Assembly (NCBI GenBank): GCA_963585895.1
Contig: OY757921.1
Location: 52,978,590 to 53,042,589, forward strand
DNA length: 64,000 bases
Origin: Sepioteuthis lessoniana
Taxonomy: Eukaryota > Mollusca > Cephalopoda > Myopsida > Loliginidae
Direction: 5' to 3'
The position numbers and the translations under genes were made by a program. Shown piece by piece: positions 35,350 through 45,700 of this stretch. Every line of letters starts with the position of its first letter. Position 1 is the stretch's first letter. The notes below the pieces were generated by a model. The model was not told the origin of the DNA, searched no databases, and was given only the letters and a program-made list of their open reading frames with translations.

Positions 35350-36886
35350 AGATTATAATATCACACCATAAAGGCTCAAGTTAGCTAAACTAATCTCTGA
35401 GTTCTAATTTTAAGCCCCGAAAATGAAATCGAAGTAAGGAGATGAACTCTGTATTCATATCATGCTTGTACCATTTTGAAAAAAAAGAATCCATATTTCC
35501 TTCTACGACCAGCTATGCATAAACACCATTTTGTTCTTGGTTAGCAACCAGTCTAAGATACTGATGAAATCAAACCCAACCTGAAATAGCCTTTTGAAAG
35601 GCATGGATTCACTCCTTCTTTAGTTTGGGTAAATAGCAAAAAAGTTGGATTTGATGTTTTATCTACTCTACAATATAAAAACAACTGAGTTTTTGTGTGA
35701 TAATGCCCCTACTGAAATATAAAATCTCTCCAACCAAGAGGTTTCTCGGAACAATGACCCTCAACTTCCGTCTATAGGTGGTACTAATACGTGATACCTG
35801 AGACTACCCAGATGACGAATGAAGCCCGAATGATTTCGGAAAACCCATGCGAATCCATGAATTCATTCTAGAGTCCAGGTTTGGAAACCAAATTACATCT
35901 GATAGAGAATGTGGAGTATCTCCCAGGTCCACCCTTACTATGAGTGATAGTACTTGCTAAAGACCCATCAATGGGTCAAACGGACTGTTTAACCTTTTAA
36001 CTGTATGCAAACAAATGATTAATACAAGATAGAATTATCCATGTTTGAGAGCAATACTTGAAACCATTTTACTGTGCAGAAACAACCGAGTTCTGGTTTA
36101 TTCAAATTGTTGCCAATAAGCTATTTGTTTCCAAATCATATCTTATATAGGTATAAAAATGATTTGACATTATATAACCTAAAATGTTTGATATGTCATT
36201 AAACAAGATCAACAAATAAGATGTGTTTATTCTAAGGTGCTTTATATTTTCTTGCATTTATACTAAAGAACAGACTCTTAAACTACTTTGTTCATCCCTC
36301 CTCCAGCTGCTGACCCTTTTTCCATTATTCATCAATTCCTCCTAAGTGACCATTTCCATTTCGAACTCCCTTGAAATATGACATAGATTAGTGATATGCA
36401 ATCAAATTTCCCGAGAATGAGTTATTATGTGACACTATTCAGTGCAGATTTTGCAGCAGGCGTTTAGCATATCTTTCAAACTGTATTTGCATTTCGATGT
36501 TTTAATATCTGATGATTTTAAGTAGTATAGCTTTTGTGTTGTCAATTTTTAATTAGAAAATAAAAAAAACTATTCTAAAAGTTGACATGCTGGCAAATAT
36601 AGTGTTTACAAGGAAGATATTTTTTATTGCATCAACAATAATTTAAAATTACCTCCAGTAAAGTGAATTTAATAGACAAATATAACAAAAAAGATTAAAA
36701 TGATTACACGAACTTTATTGGAATTAAAAATGACAAGTGAATATAATTAATGTAAGAAATTGGTTCGGAATAAATGTAGACAACATCTGGTAGATTAAGA
36801 TTGGTCTGCGCCTGCAAAATAGGTAAACATCATTCATATAAACATATTTAATGAACATAAATCTACAGAAAAATGACAATTTAACT
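35350..36886. other. No recognisable feature
   Basis: AT-rich, few frames; not assigned. Confidence 0.5.
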
Positions 36887-36890
36887 AAAG

Positions 36891-37946
36891 TGTGACGGCA
36901 AATTGACTAAAATCCCAAAACGGGACTTTATTTTCGCACGTGTGAAGACGGGGCAGGTTGGCACTTGATCCCCTACAGAATAAGTCCTCGTTCAGAGTTT
37001 TTCTCTCGGGCATATAAGAACTGGCATATTACGTGAGGGATCAATTTAGAGCCAGACTGACCGCCGCTGGCAAAGGGGTTCCAAATTTCACACTATCACA
37101 CACCCACCAGGCCGCTAAACTTCTTTCCTTTAGATAACAGAAGAATACGGGCCTATAGGTCTTAGTCGTAATAATATTAATATTGTAGTAGCCGGCAACT
37201 CCGGTTTCCCGTGTGATATTTTAGGAATTAATAGGACAATTCTAAGCAAGATAACATAAGGCGAATAGAAGCTGAAAAGAAGCATGAAATAACAACATAG
37301 ACCACATGGTAACATAAAAATACATGAATTCCTTTACTACAGTTATATACACCTTTCAAGGTGTCAAAACATATAATAATTGGATAGTCCACGAATATAA
37401 ATGTCTTTTCTTGACTTTTATCTTTCTTCAAATTGAGAGAGAGAGAGTGGTAAACGAAATTTGGGTATAAAGGAAAATGGCCCCAAAGTTACTTATCTTA
37501 TTTTTTTCGACGGGGTTCCACTGGAGAATCTTTTCTTCTTTCACAGGCTAATAGACTTTGTTCTATTTTTTTTACCCTGGCTTGAAGAGCCCGGGGTCCT
37601 TCGTGTCTCCGTAATTCTTTTGTCTTCCACCCGGAGTAAAATGGCTATGGTTCGTCCACCCGCTACGAACCCTGCTCAAAAACTAAAATTCTTACTATTT
37701 ACTTCCGCTGAGGGGAAGGGGTCCCCACTTCCGTTTTGAGGTCCCAGCCAATCATTTGGCTTCTCTCTTCTCCCCCTTGGTGTCCGGCGACCTGGGTGAG
37801 GTCATCAAGTACCAACATCTGTTTATCCCCTCTGTGACCCACATTCTCTCTTAACGGTCACTTTTTTGACTGCTAGATACTGCTAATTCAACACGGGAGG
37901 ATAGTATTAGTCTTACCTCTTCGTCTCCGTGGGCTATCACGTGACA
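36891..37946 (-). mobile_element. Solo LTR of the same Gypsy family, 1056 bp
   Basis: TGTGACGG...CACGTGACA with a perfect 4-bp target duplication AAAG at 36887-36890 and 37947-37950. No internal sequence is present, so LTR-LTR recombination has removed the body of a former full element. It aligns with the LTR at 31484-32534; a run beginning AATTGACTAAAATCCC and the block ending TTCGTC...CTACGAACC are strongly conserved. Confidence 0.92.
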
Positions 37947-37950
37947 AAAG

Positions 37951-38230
37951 GAATTCGACTAAGACTTATCTTGTAACTTAGCGTTACTCATATAGCCTTA
38001 CTTGAGAAAGAATAGCCTTACGGAGCCAATCCTTCAACAGATCAAATTAAGTATTATTAGAAGAAAATGGGGTATTTATTATTAATAGACTTCAGCTGAT
38101 AATGATTACGATTTTCATAAAAATCCAGAAAGAATACCGGGAAATATTTTATCTGTCTTCGAGATTATTTTGGTGACGTCCATTTTTTTAGAACTTTAAT
38201 AGAAAAATGACTCGAAAATATACTTATGAC
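37951..38230. other. No recognisable feature
   Basis: Short AT-rich stretch right of the solo LTR, with a small duplication GAATAGCCTTAC/ATAGCCTTAC. Confidence 0.4.
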
Positions 38231-38960
38231 CATTGTTTAAGAAATTAAGAATCGTAGATTATCACTCTTCTGTATTGAGTAAAATATCTTTAACACAGTC
38301 CTGTCCTATCACCGGAATCATATCCACTGATCTTTGGCCACAACATCCGGTGGACATAGCAGCAGATGCCCAATTCAAGCGGCAGCGTTCCAACCTTGAA
38401 CCAGCTACTTTTTTACATCAGCCTTTTAAGGGTTTTACACCTGTCCTTTTAAGCTTAAACTACGAAAGTCCATTACGAGTAATTTCAGGGTTCATTTTGA
38501 AAGTCTTCTGAGGACTACTTCTGGTCTTTTTACTTACAGCCCTATTAAGACTAGTAAGACTTACCGGTACCACGAGACACGACGAAGCAGCAGCCTGAAT
38601 CTCGCATTTCAGCCCCCTGATGTTTCCAGATCAACTGCTGCCAATTCTTGCACCTTAGCACGCTGCACATCTCCACATCTACGTCTCGGCACGTCAAAGT
38701 TTCCAGACAAGCAGCAACGTCCCCTCTGAGAGCAACACAGACGCACCCAAAAATTTAGGCTACAGCATTGGTCCATGAGCTTACCAACAAATACTTCTCG
38801 AGAACGATTTGCAAAAAAAAAAGCTCTGCATTTCAAATTTATCCTTATAGTCTTTGTCATCCTTGCCTAGTTTGTGTCACATCACATTCTTTATAAAAAG
38901 TTTACGGGATAGACATACTTATCAGCCCCACAAGAGTTTCCAGTAACTAATATTAATCCT
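38231..38960 (+). repeat. Dispersed repeat candidate, copy 2
   Basis: GC-richer block. The end TTGCCTAGTTTGTGTCAC then ATTCTTTATAAAAAGTTTACGGGATAGAC resembles 30735-30790. Identity unknown. Confidence 0.4.
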
Positions 38961-39494
38961 AAATTAATAATATGTTCAAGTCACAGTTCATAGTAAAAGT
39001 GATTTAGTTATATTATAAAGAGGAGGTCTGTTGAAGACTTGTGTTGACAGTACTGACCACACCACAGAGATATATTCGTGTCCAAAGTGAGTAAAAAAAT
39101 AAGAAAAAAACCTGCATTCTTATACTGTTGTTATTGACTACCTTCCTGGTTGTATGTATTTCTCGAACAATCTTGTTTGTACCATGGGCTCCTAAACACG
39201 CAGCCCATCATAATAGAAGTGTGCATATTCAGAGAATATTCGGTATCTCATCTCCTTGCCCAATCTTCCCGCCTTTTCATTCGATATGAAAGAAACACCC
39301 ATCACATTGTTAGCGATTTCTTCTTTCAAGACACGCTTCCGGTGACGTGAATGAATGTCCGGAACTGAAGCGAATAATAAATCTTTCTCTCACGTGAATG
39401 CCGGCGCTACACTGGCTATAATTCGACGCATTGAGTGATTGACATTTTGATCATTTAAGTGACTTAGGACAGAGAGAAACATTGTGTATTTAGG

Positions 39495-39496
39495 TT

Positions 39497-39547
<51 letters not shown>

Positions 39548-39598
39548 AAGTGAGAGAGAGAGAGAGAGCAAGTAAGAGAGAGAGAGAGAGAGAGAGAA
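39495..39598. repeat. Compound microsatellite (TG)n(GA)n
   Basis: A TG run then GA runs broken twice by GCAAGT. Confidence 0.95.
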
Positions 39599-39794
39599 AA
39601 GAAGGGTATTTAAACAAAACAAACCGGAAAATCTTGGTTCATATAGTTTCTCCCTAATATTTTCTGATAGATAAATTGATAAAGAAATGTTGATGGATGG
39701 AGCAAATGAGATATAAATAGATATGATAAGAAAATGGAACATCTATCAAATAAGTATAATTTTTAAGCTTATCAATTTGACACATACAGACTGA

Positions 39795-39890
39795 ACCTGG
39801 TAGTGATGGTAATGAATAGGTATCTCACAAGCTTCAGAGCTCCAGAAATGGAGACTCACCATTTGCTGCAGTTTAGTGTCATTTGAAGGA
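39795..39890 (+). repeat. Short dispersed repeat, copy 2
   Basis: Colinear with 17025-17120 (CCTGGTAGTGATGGTAATGA; TCCAGAAATGGAGACTCACC). Confidence 0.55.
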
Positions 39891-41085
39891 AACAAGTGAG
39901 GATGAATTCATGTAAATCAAAATTGGATGGAAATGAGTTGGGGATCGAAATAGCACGTTTCTGATAATTTTTCTATTTCGTGAATGATCCGATTACATAA
40001 AGCAAATATTCAAATGGCAAAAACCCTGCCAGACTCGTAAATCTCCAATCGAAGTATTGACCTTTACTAACGGTAAAACCCTGACGTCTGTAGATAAAAG
40101 AAACTTCAGTAAGGATTTAGTCTTTAATCACGCCCAGATATGTTTGTATCTTAAAATACTTTCGCTTATTATTAAAAAGTAAAAGTGAGAGATATTTATA
40201 ATTACTGTTACGAAAAGAAAATATATAATTATCTTTATTATTAGGCCCACACATCCAAGTGAAATGGGATAGATGATTATTGTTAATCTCATTGTCTGAT
40301 TTGAATTCAGATCAACAAAGAGAGAGAAAGAGAAAGAGAGAGATAGAGAGAGGAGATGTAGAGGGTAGAGAGAGGTAAAGTGAAAAAGAAAACTATCACG
40401 CCATTTTTCTTTTTTTTTAATCGCATATCAAATGAAATATTTTTACTAATGGACCCATACTAATTCCGCGTGTCTTCGGTTAAGACATGATTTATTTCGT
40501 ATAATATCCCTTTGATTGCTAAGAGAATATAACTATGTCACATAAAAAAAAACAAGAAAGAATAATTTAGACAAGAAAAAGAAAGTCAGTGTGGTTGATA
40601 TAAAGTCATAAGAACATTGGGATATATTGTAAAGTATATTTTCATGGTCCCAAGGACGCTATAAAGAAAGAAAGAAAGAAAGAAAGAAAAAAGAAAAAAG
40701 AAAAGTAAGCTGATATTAAGCTATCAAGTCCTTAATAGTCTGACAGAATGTGATGCTTGTACATAAAAACATGATTATTATTATTAGGAAGTAATAGTCA
40801 TCTACGTTAGCACTTTTATCAATTATTCTTAAATATATTTTGCTTCAAATTGACTTTATTTTCTGTCAGAACTGATAACACATTAAAAACAACTTTAATT
40901 TTGTGCTGCACTCACAAACAATAATCATTTATTAAGCAAAGTTTAGCTTTGGCATTAAGTTTAATTCATGTGGTATTAAAAAGGCTTGAACCTAATAATG
41001 TTTAGCTAAATAGGCATATTAACAATTATCTTACAATTAGCTTCACCTAATTTAATAAGTTTTGTTTAATTTAACTTAGGACCAG
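39891..41085. other. AT-rich stretch with GA-rich and GAAA microsatellites
   Basis: GA-rich run at 40315-40375, (GAAA)n at 40661-40700. No gene seen. Confidence 0.55.
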
Positions 41086-41089
41086 AAAT

Positions 41090-41175
41090 ACGATATCTCA
41101 TGTTGTGTAATGGTTAAAAAGCTGGATTAGCAAACCATTGCTACTGAGTTCGATTCTCCCTCGGTACCCATTCAT
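41090..41175 (+). other. tRNA-like SINE head or tRNA relic
   Basis: TGTTGTGTAATGGTTAAAAA and GAGTTCGATTCTCC resemble A and B boxes at normal spacing, but a full cloverleaf with a paired acceptor stem is not apparent. Probably the head of an S1-type SINE. Confidence 0.5.
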
Positions 41176-41930
41176 CCGGCTTTATACCATAACTAAGGTA
41201 AGCTTAGTATGTAACGAAATAATTAGCATCAAACTAACTGTATATAACGAGTTAAACATAAGCAGACTATTTTTTCTTATTTAGTGTCCAATAGTAGTAA
41301 CCAATGCCGTACACAGGAGATTAAATGACATCAAGTTCAATGACTTCTGAGTTTTTTCTATATGATCAATAATGCTGACGTCATTTTGGTCTTGATTCTT
41401 ATGCCTACTTAAAGTTACTTTAATCTTCCTTGCTAGTCTGGTTACGGTCCGCTACTAATTTAAGGTTTTAATAAGTTTATTTGCCAGCGCCTACTAATAG
41501 TTTTAGTTAATTGATTGAAACCTAATTGCAAATAGTTCATGGAAAAAAAGAGTGGGGACTGGAGGTAGGTTCGTAATAGTAATAAGTTAGAATGTAAGGA
41601 GTTGAATAGAGTAGCGTTTTTTTTTTTGTTTTTTTTTTAGAAATATGCATTAGATTGGTAATATGAGCATAGATTATTAACAAAGGAGGAGGGAGATCTA
41701 GGCAAATAAGAATGAGTTAATCTATAGCAAATGATTTCGTGAGCCAAATAAATCGTTTTCGTTTTTTTTTTTTTTTTTGCCTTTGAATAAGGGTATAAGG
41801 TAAGAGTTAAAGACTGACTGAATAGTTTGAGTAAGGGCTTATTTCATGTTAGTTTGGAAGTATTAGTATTGGATAGATTGGGGGGGGGATATGTGTAAGT
41901 CTTGTTAAGTAAGTCTTGGACGAGTATTAA
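41176..41930. other. AT-rich stretch, no gene
   Basis: Poly-T runs near 41620 and 41765 and a G9 run at 41881. Confidence 0.5.
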
Positions 41931-41933
41931 AAA

Positions 41934-43033
41934 TACCATCTTACCTCGGTACCGAATCCGGAAGTAGTCAGCCAAGGTATTTGTTGCACGCCCCACCTTA
42001 CGGGCAAGTGTGGCACATGCCCTTTTTTTCGGTGGGTCCGGGCGCAGAGCCGTAGCCCACACGCGCCGGGCGATTAACCCAACCTCCTCGAAGGGAGAAA
42101 AAGCCTGGGGGAGAGGTCCCCTGAGGCCGAAGGAATTCCCCAGGCACAGAGACACACGCTGCCAGATCTATGCCTCGACAACACGGGCGACCAAAGTGCT
42201 ACACAGCACCTGGAGAGGTCCAGTCCAAAATCAGTCCTTCGCCAAAATGATTTGGACAGCGGCTAAAGTAGTCAGCCAAAGTATTTGTTGCACGCCCCAC
42301 CTTACGGACAAGTGTGGCACATGGCCTTTTTTCGGTGGGTCCGGGCGCAGGGCCGTAGCCCACACGTGCCCGGCATTTCCCAAAAATACCTACGGCCCCG
42401 TCCGCATTCTCCTTATTAGGGGCGGCTCAGGCGCCGAGCGATTAACCCAACCTCCCCGAAGGGAGTACAAGCCTGGGAGGAAGGCCCTCTGAGGCCGAAG
42501 GAATTCCCCAGGCACCGAGACACACTCGGCCAGATCCGTGCTTCGACAACACGGCCGGCCAAAGCACCTGGAGAAGTCCAGTCCAAAATCAATCTGTCGC
42601 CAAAATGATTTGGACCGCCGCTGAAGTAGTCAGCCGAGGTATTTGTTGACCGCCCAACCCAACGGGCAAGTGTGGCACAAGGCCTTTTTTATGGTGGGTC
42701 CGGGCGCAGGGCCGTAGCCCACACGCGCCCGGCATTTCCCAAAAATGCCTACGGCCCCGTCGGCATTCCCCTTATTAGGGGCGCCTCAGGCGCCGAGCGA
42801 TGAACCCAACCTCCCCGAAGGGAGTAAAAGCCTGGGGGGATGGCCCCCTGAGGCCGAAGGAATTCCCCAGGCACCAAGACACACTCGGCCAGACCCGTGC
42901 CTCGACAACACGGCCGGCCAAAGCGCTACCCAGCACCTGGAGAGGTCCAATCAAAAATCAATCTGTCGCCAAAATGATTTGGACCGCGGCTGAAGTAGTC
43001 AGCCGAAACCGGATGAGGTAAAGATGGTATTAT
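41934..43033. repeat. GC-rich tandem array (three units) bounded by inverted repeats
   Basis: Units start at GAAGTAGTCAGCC or a variant: 41961, 42265, 42623 and a partial one at 42992, giving spacings of 304, 358 and 369 bp. Unit 1 lacks about 62 bp and unit 2 about 11 bp of unit 3. The array is much richer in G and C than its flanks. Its left edge ATACCATCTTACCTCGGTAC and right edge GAGGTAAAGATGGTAT are inverted copies. Unit 3 holds several near-palindromes (CCCCTTATTAGGGG, GGCGCCTCAGGCGCC). Structure suggests a non-autonomous DNA element with internal tandem repeats; the family is unknown to me. Confidence 0.85.
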
Positions 43034-43605
43034 ATATAGTAGAGGAGTGTGAAATGCCCTGTTTTTCATTGGCTGTTACTGAATGACAGATGTCTATAAG
43101 AACGGCAGAAGTCCGGCCTTATTTTTTTTTTTTTTTGTTTTTTTTTTCTTTGCTTTGGTAGAGGCACGAGCGTAGTACGTCTCGATCAAGGAGGCGGCTT
43201 GGCTCTTCTAGAGTCATGCCAGAGTTTCTGTCGGAGCCGATATGATGCATATAACCCGAAATCGGCGATGAAGACAGTGCATCACTGAAGACCTACCTTG
43301 ATGCATCTAGGATGTATGATTGAATTTGTGGTTTGGTTCAAAAGTTCTCTTTGCCAGCGATGGAAATGAAGCATTCAAGACAGTAATTTGAATTCTTAGG
43401 AAAACCTCTGAAAACTGAAAGTTGATACCACGGTAATGTATAACAGCAGCCGGAAATATCTAAAGATATGGAAAAGCAACTATTTCTCCGAAAAAAAAAA
43501 CATTTGGTGAAAACAAATAAACAAAAAACTCTAACGATTAAACTTCTCACAGCATATCATTAACTTTCTTTAGATCTGTTAATATGTATGAACGTAATCA
43601 CTTAC
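43034..43605. other. Unassigned; possible promoter-like or LTR-like segment
   Basis: 43060-43130 has ATTGGCTG (CCAAT-like on the other strand) and a TATAAGA word, then two poly-T runs and a GC-richer block at 43160-43290. No repeat partner found in the window. Confidence 0.3.
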
Positions 43606-44172
43606 TTGTACATGTTCTTGACACAACGGTTTTCTTGATTAAAGGAAAGGCTTCGAAGTTGTGTACGGTAAACCGAAACTGTTTTTTGGGTCGACTTGCA
43701 ATATTAGTTATTTCCCTCTTGTTCACACCACTTCCAATGCCAATACTAAAAACAACAACTCCACTCTTTTTAAGAGCAGCAGCTTCTCTCTTGGTTTCGT
43801 TTGCATCATTCGACTTACCATCAGTGATAACAATAGCAATATTAGGAACACCTTTCCGATCACCGTTTTGCTTTTTAAAAGAATCCTTTCTTAGGTAATT
43901 TAGACCATCGCTTGTGTACGTCAAGCCTTTATGATATGTAATATGTTCAATACCTCTACGAAGTGCTTCCAGATTATTATATTTCTTCATATTAAACGCT
44001 TCATTGACATAGTGGCTGTATGTTACGACACCAACTCGCACGCCGTCGTTGGCAATGTGAAATGAACTGACGATATTTTTGACGAAGTTTTTCACCTTAA
44101 TGAAATTCTTCGCACCAATACTTGACGATTCATCCAAGAGAAACATGATGTCTGCGACGGCTTTTGTACATA
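43606..44172 (-). CDS. vWA domain exon C (567 bp, complete domain)
   Basis: Acceptor TTTTTCAG, donor GTAAG, phase 1/1, 189 codons. Same architecture as exons A and B: D14-x-S16-x-S18 in FLLDESSSIG (glutamate replaces the usual glycine at position 15 but is not a metal ligand), T85, D118, and cysteines C2 and C188. Protein identity to A and B is about 78% by hand count, but patchy: the 50 bp around codons 95-111 and the bases encoding NDGVRVGVVTYSHYV are almost unchanged. The domain is probably functional. The next exon of the gene would lie below 43.6 kb but was not recognised. Confidence 0.9.
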
Positions 44173-45439
44173 CTGAAAAATATTACAAATACATTGTTAA
44201 TTACAATGTTTTCAGTGGAAAACCCCAAAATTATTCTAATGATGACTCTTAAAACTTTAACTAAATCGAGTTCTTGAACCATTTGTAAATGTTCATTGCT
44301 TCTCTATTGAATTCTTACAAGTGTGAGATTCATAGCAAAACCTTTCTTTTTTCCTCTCTCTATAACTAATATCTGTGTGTGCGTGTGTATGTAGAAATGC
44401 ATGTAGTTTATGCATAGATGTATAATATTCACAAATACATGCAAGGTGTGAACAATATGACCAGAAAAACTCTTTTTTGCTCGTTCTTAAGGCAATTGGA
44501 TCTCTTTAATTAGAATTGTAATACAGCAAAAGATTTTCAGACTTTAGATATTCTACTTGAGCTTTTATTTCACTAAATTTTGTGAATACCTTGAGCGTGA
44601 CAATATCTACGATTTTATTCACAATTTGCAGTTATTTGCCCTGCATATGGAAGTATCTATCAATGCAGAATGTCGAGAATATTTACTAAATGGATCAAAT
44701 GAGAGACAATAGTTGTTTTTTTTTTTACCAATAAATATAAATTCAGAAATGAGCGCGATTCCGTTTGTCTTAGGCGAAAAATTCAATTTTCAGTTTTTCC
44801 TTCCGGTTATATATATTGTCATGCAGCCTTTTTTCTCTTGATCATCTCTTGCGCATATACAAATTGAATTGTTGATTATCTGCTATTTTACATTAATAAC
44901 ATTTCTCTTATAAGAAAAACCATTATTATGCACGCACCCGCCTGAGCACATGTAAAAGCAAGCTTAGATTTTGATATATACTGAATATTTATTCTTTAAA
45001 ATTAATGAACTACCATAAGAATTTCAGAGGCATACTATTGCTTAAATTGAGAATACGCAAAAGATTAGCAAGTTTGCGTTATGTCGTGACAGAGATGAAA
45101 CCTAATAAGCAAAAGCAGAAAATTGGCAGAAAAGGAATACAACAGAAGGCACTATTGGGTAGGAAAAGTTATCTACACTGAATCGTGCAAGAGTCGGAAA
45201 TTCAAGTGCAAACAAGAACCTGTGCAAGAAAATGAGATGCATTAATTTTCTGGTTATTTGAGATACAAACTGGGAGAACATGGAATTGTTAAGTTTGCCG
45301 AGGATGAGTCGGTGGGGAAGTAAGATACTCTCGTGTGTGAACGACATTGAACTGTTTTTCTGTAATCCAAAACCTGGTGCTCGGATTTGGTGCGTTATAT
45401 AGACACGCTAGTATCGTCAAATCTCGCTGAACGAGAGGT
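44173..45439. other. Intron of the vWA gene
   Basis: Between vWA exon C and the BEL/Pao element; no additional exon recognised. Confidence 0.6.
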
Positions 45440-45639
45440 TGGGAGTATAAAATATGCTACAATCTGTCTCTCTTTGGTAGTTTATGTTTGGGTTTCAGAC
45501 AGAAGACACGTATGTCTACGTTACCAGTTTGTTACCGTTATAAGAAAAGGTTGCTTGTAAGCAACGACGCCGTTTCGTTGCAAGCCTTTACGTCTTTAAT
45601 TCCCCACCCCCTTACTCGTCGGTAAGATAATTCTGACAC
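45440..45639 (+). repeat. 5' LTR of BEL/Pao element
   Basis: The repeat begins TGGGAGTATAAAATATG and ends CTGACA, and matches 48788-48997. It shares the GGTTGCTTGTAAGCAACGAC block, which is itself an imperfect hairpin (TTGCTTGTAAGCAA). Confidence 0.8.
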
Positions 45640-45700
45640 ATTGCAACGAAATCGTCTTCACTCTGGAATTAAGTCAAGAGCTTTTGTTTGAATAGACGAC

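Noticed and set aside
41090..41175. Functional tRNA gene
   Set aside because: A- and B-box-like words are present but acceptor and T stems do not pair well; a SINE head is more likely.
42010..42492. 160-codon frame, and two shorter ones at 42745-43021, in the GC-rich array
   Set aside because: The frames arise from tandem repetition of GC-rich DNA without stops; they differ between units through indels and have no domain or splice support.
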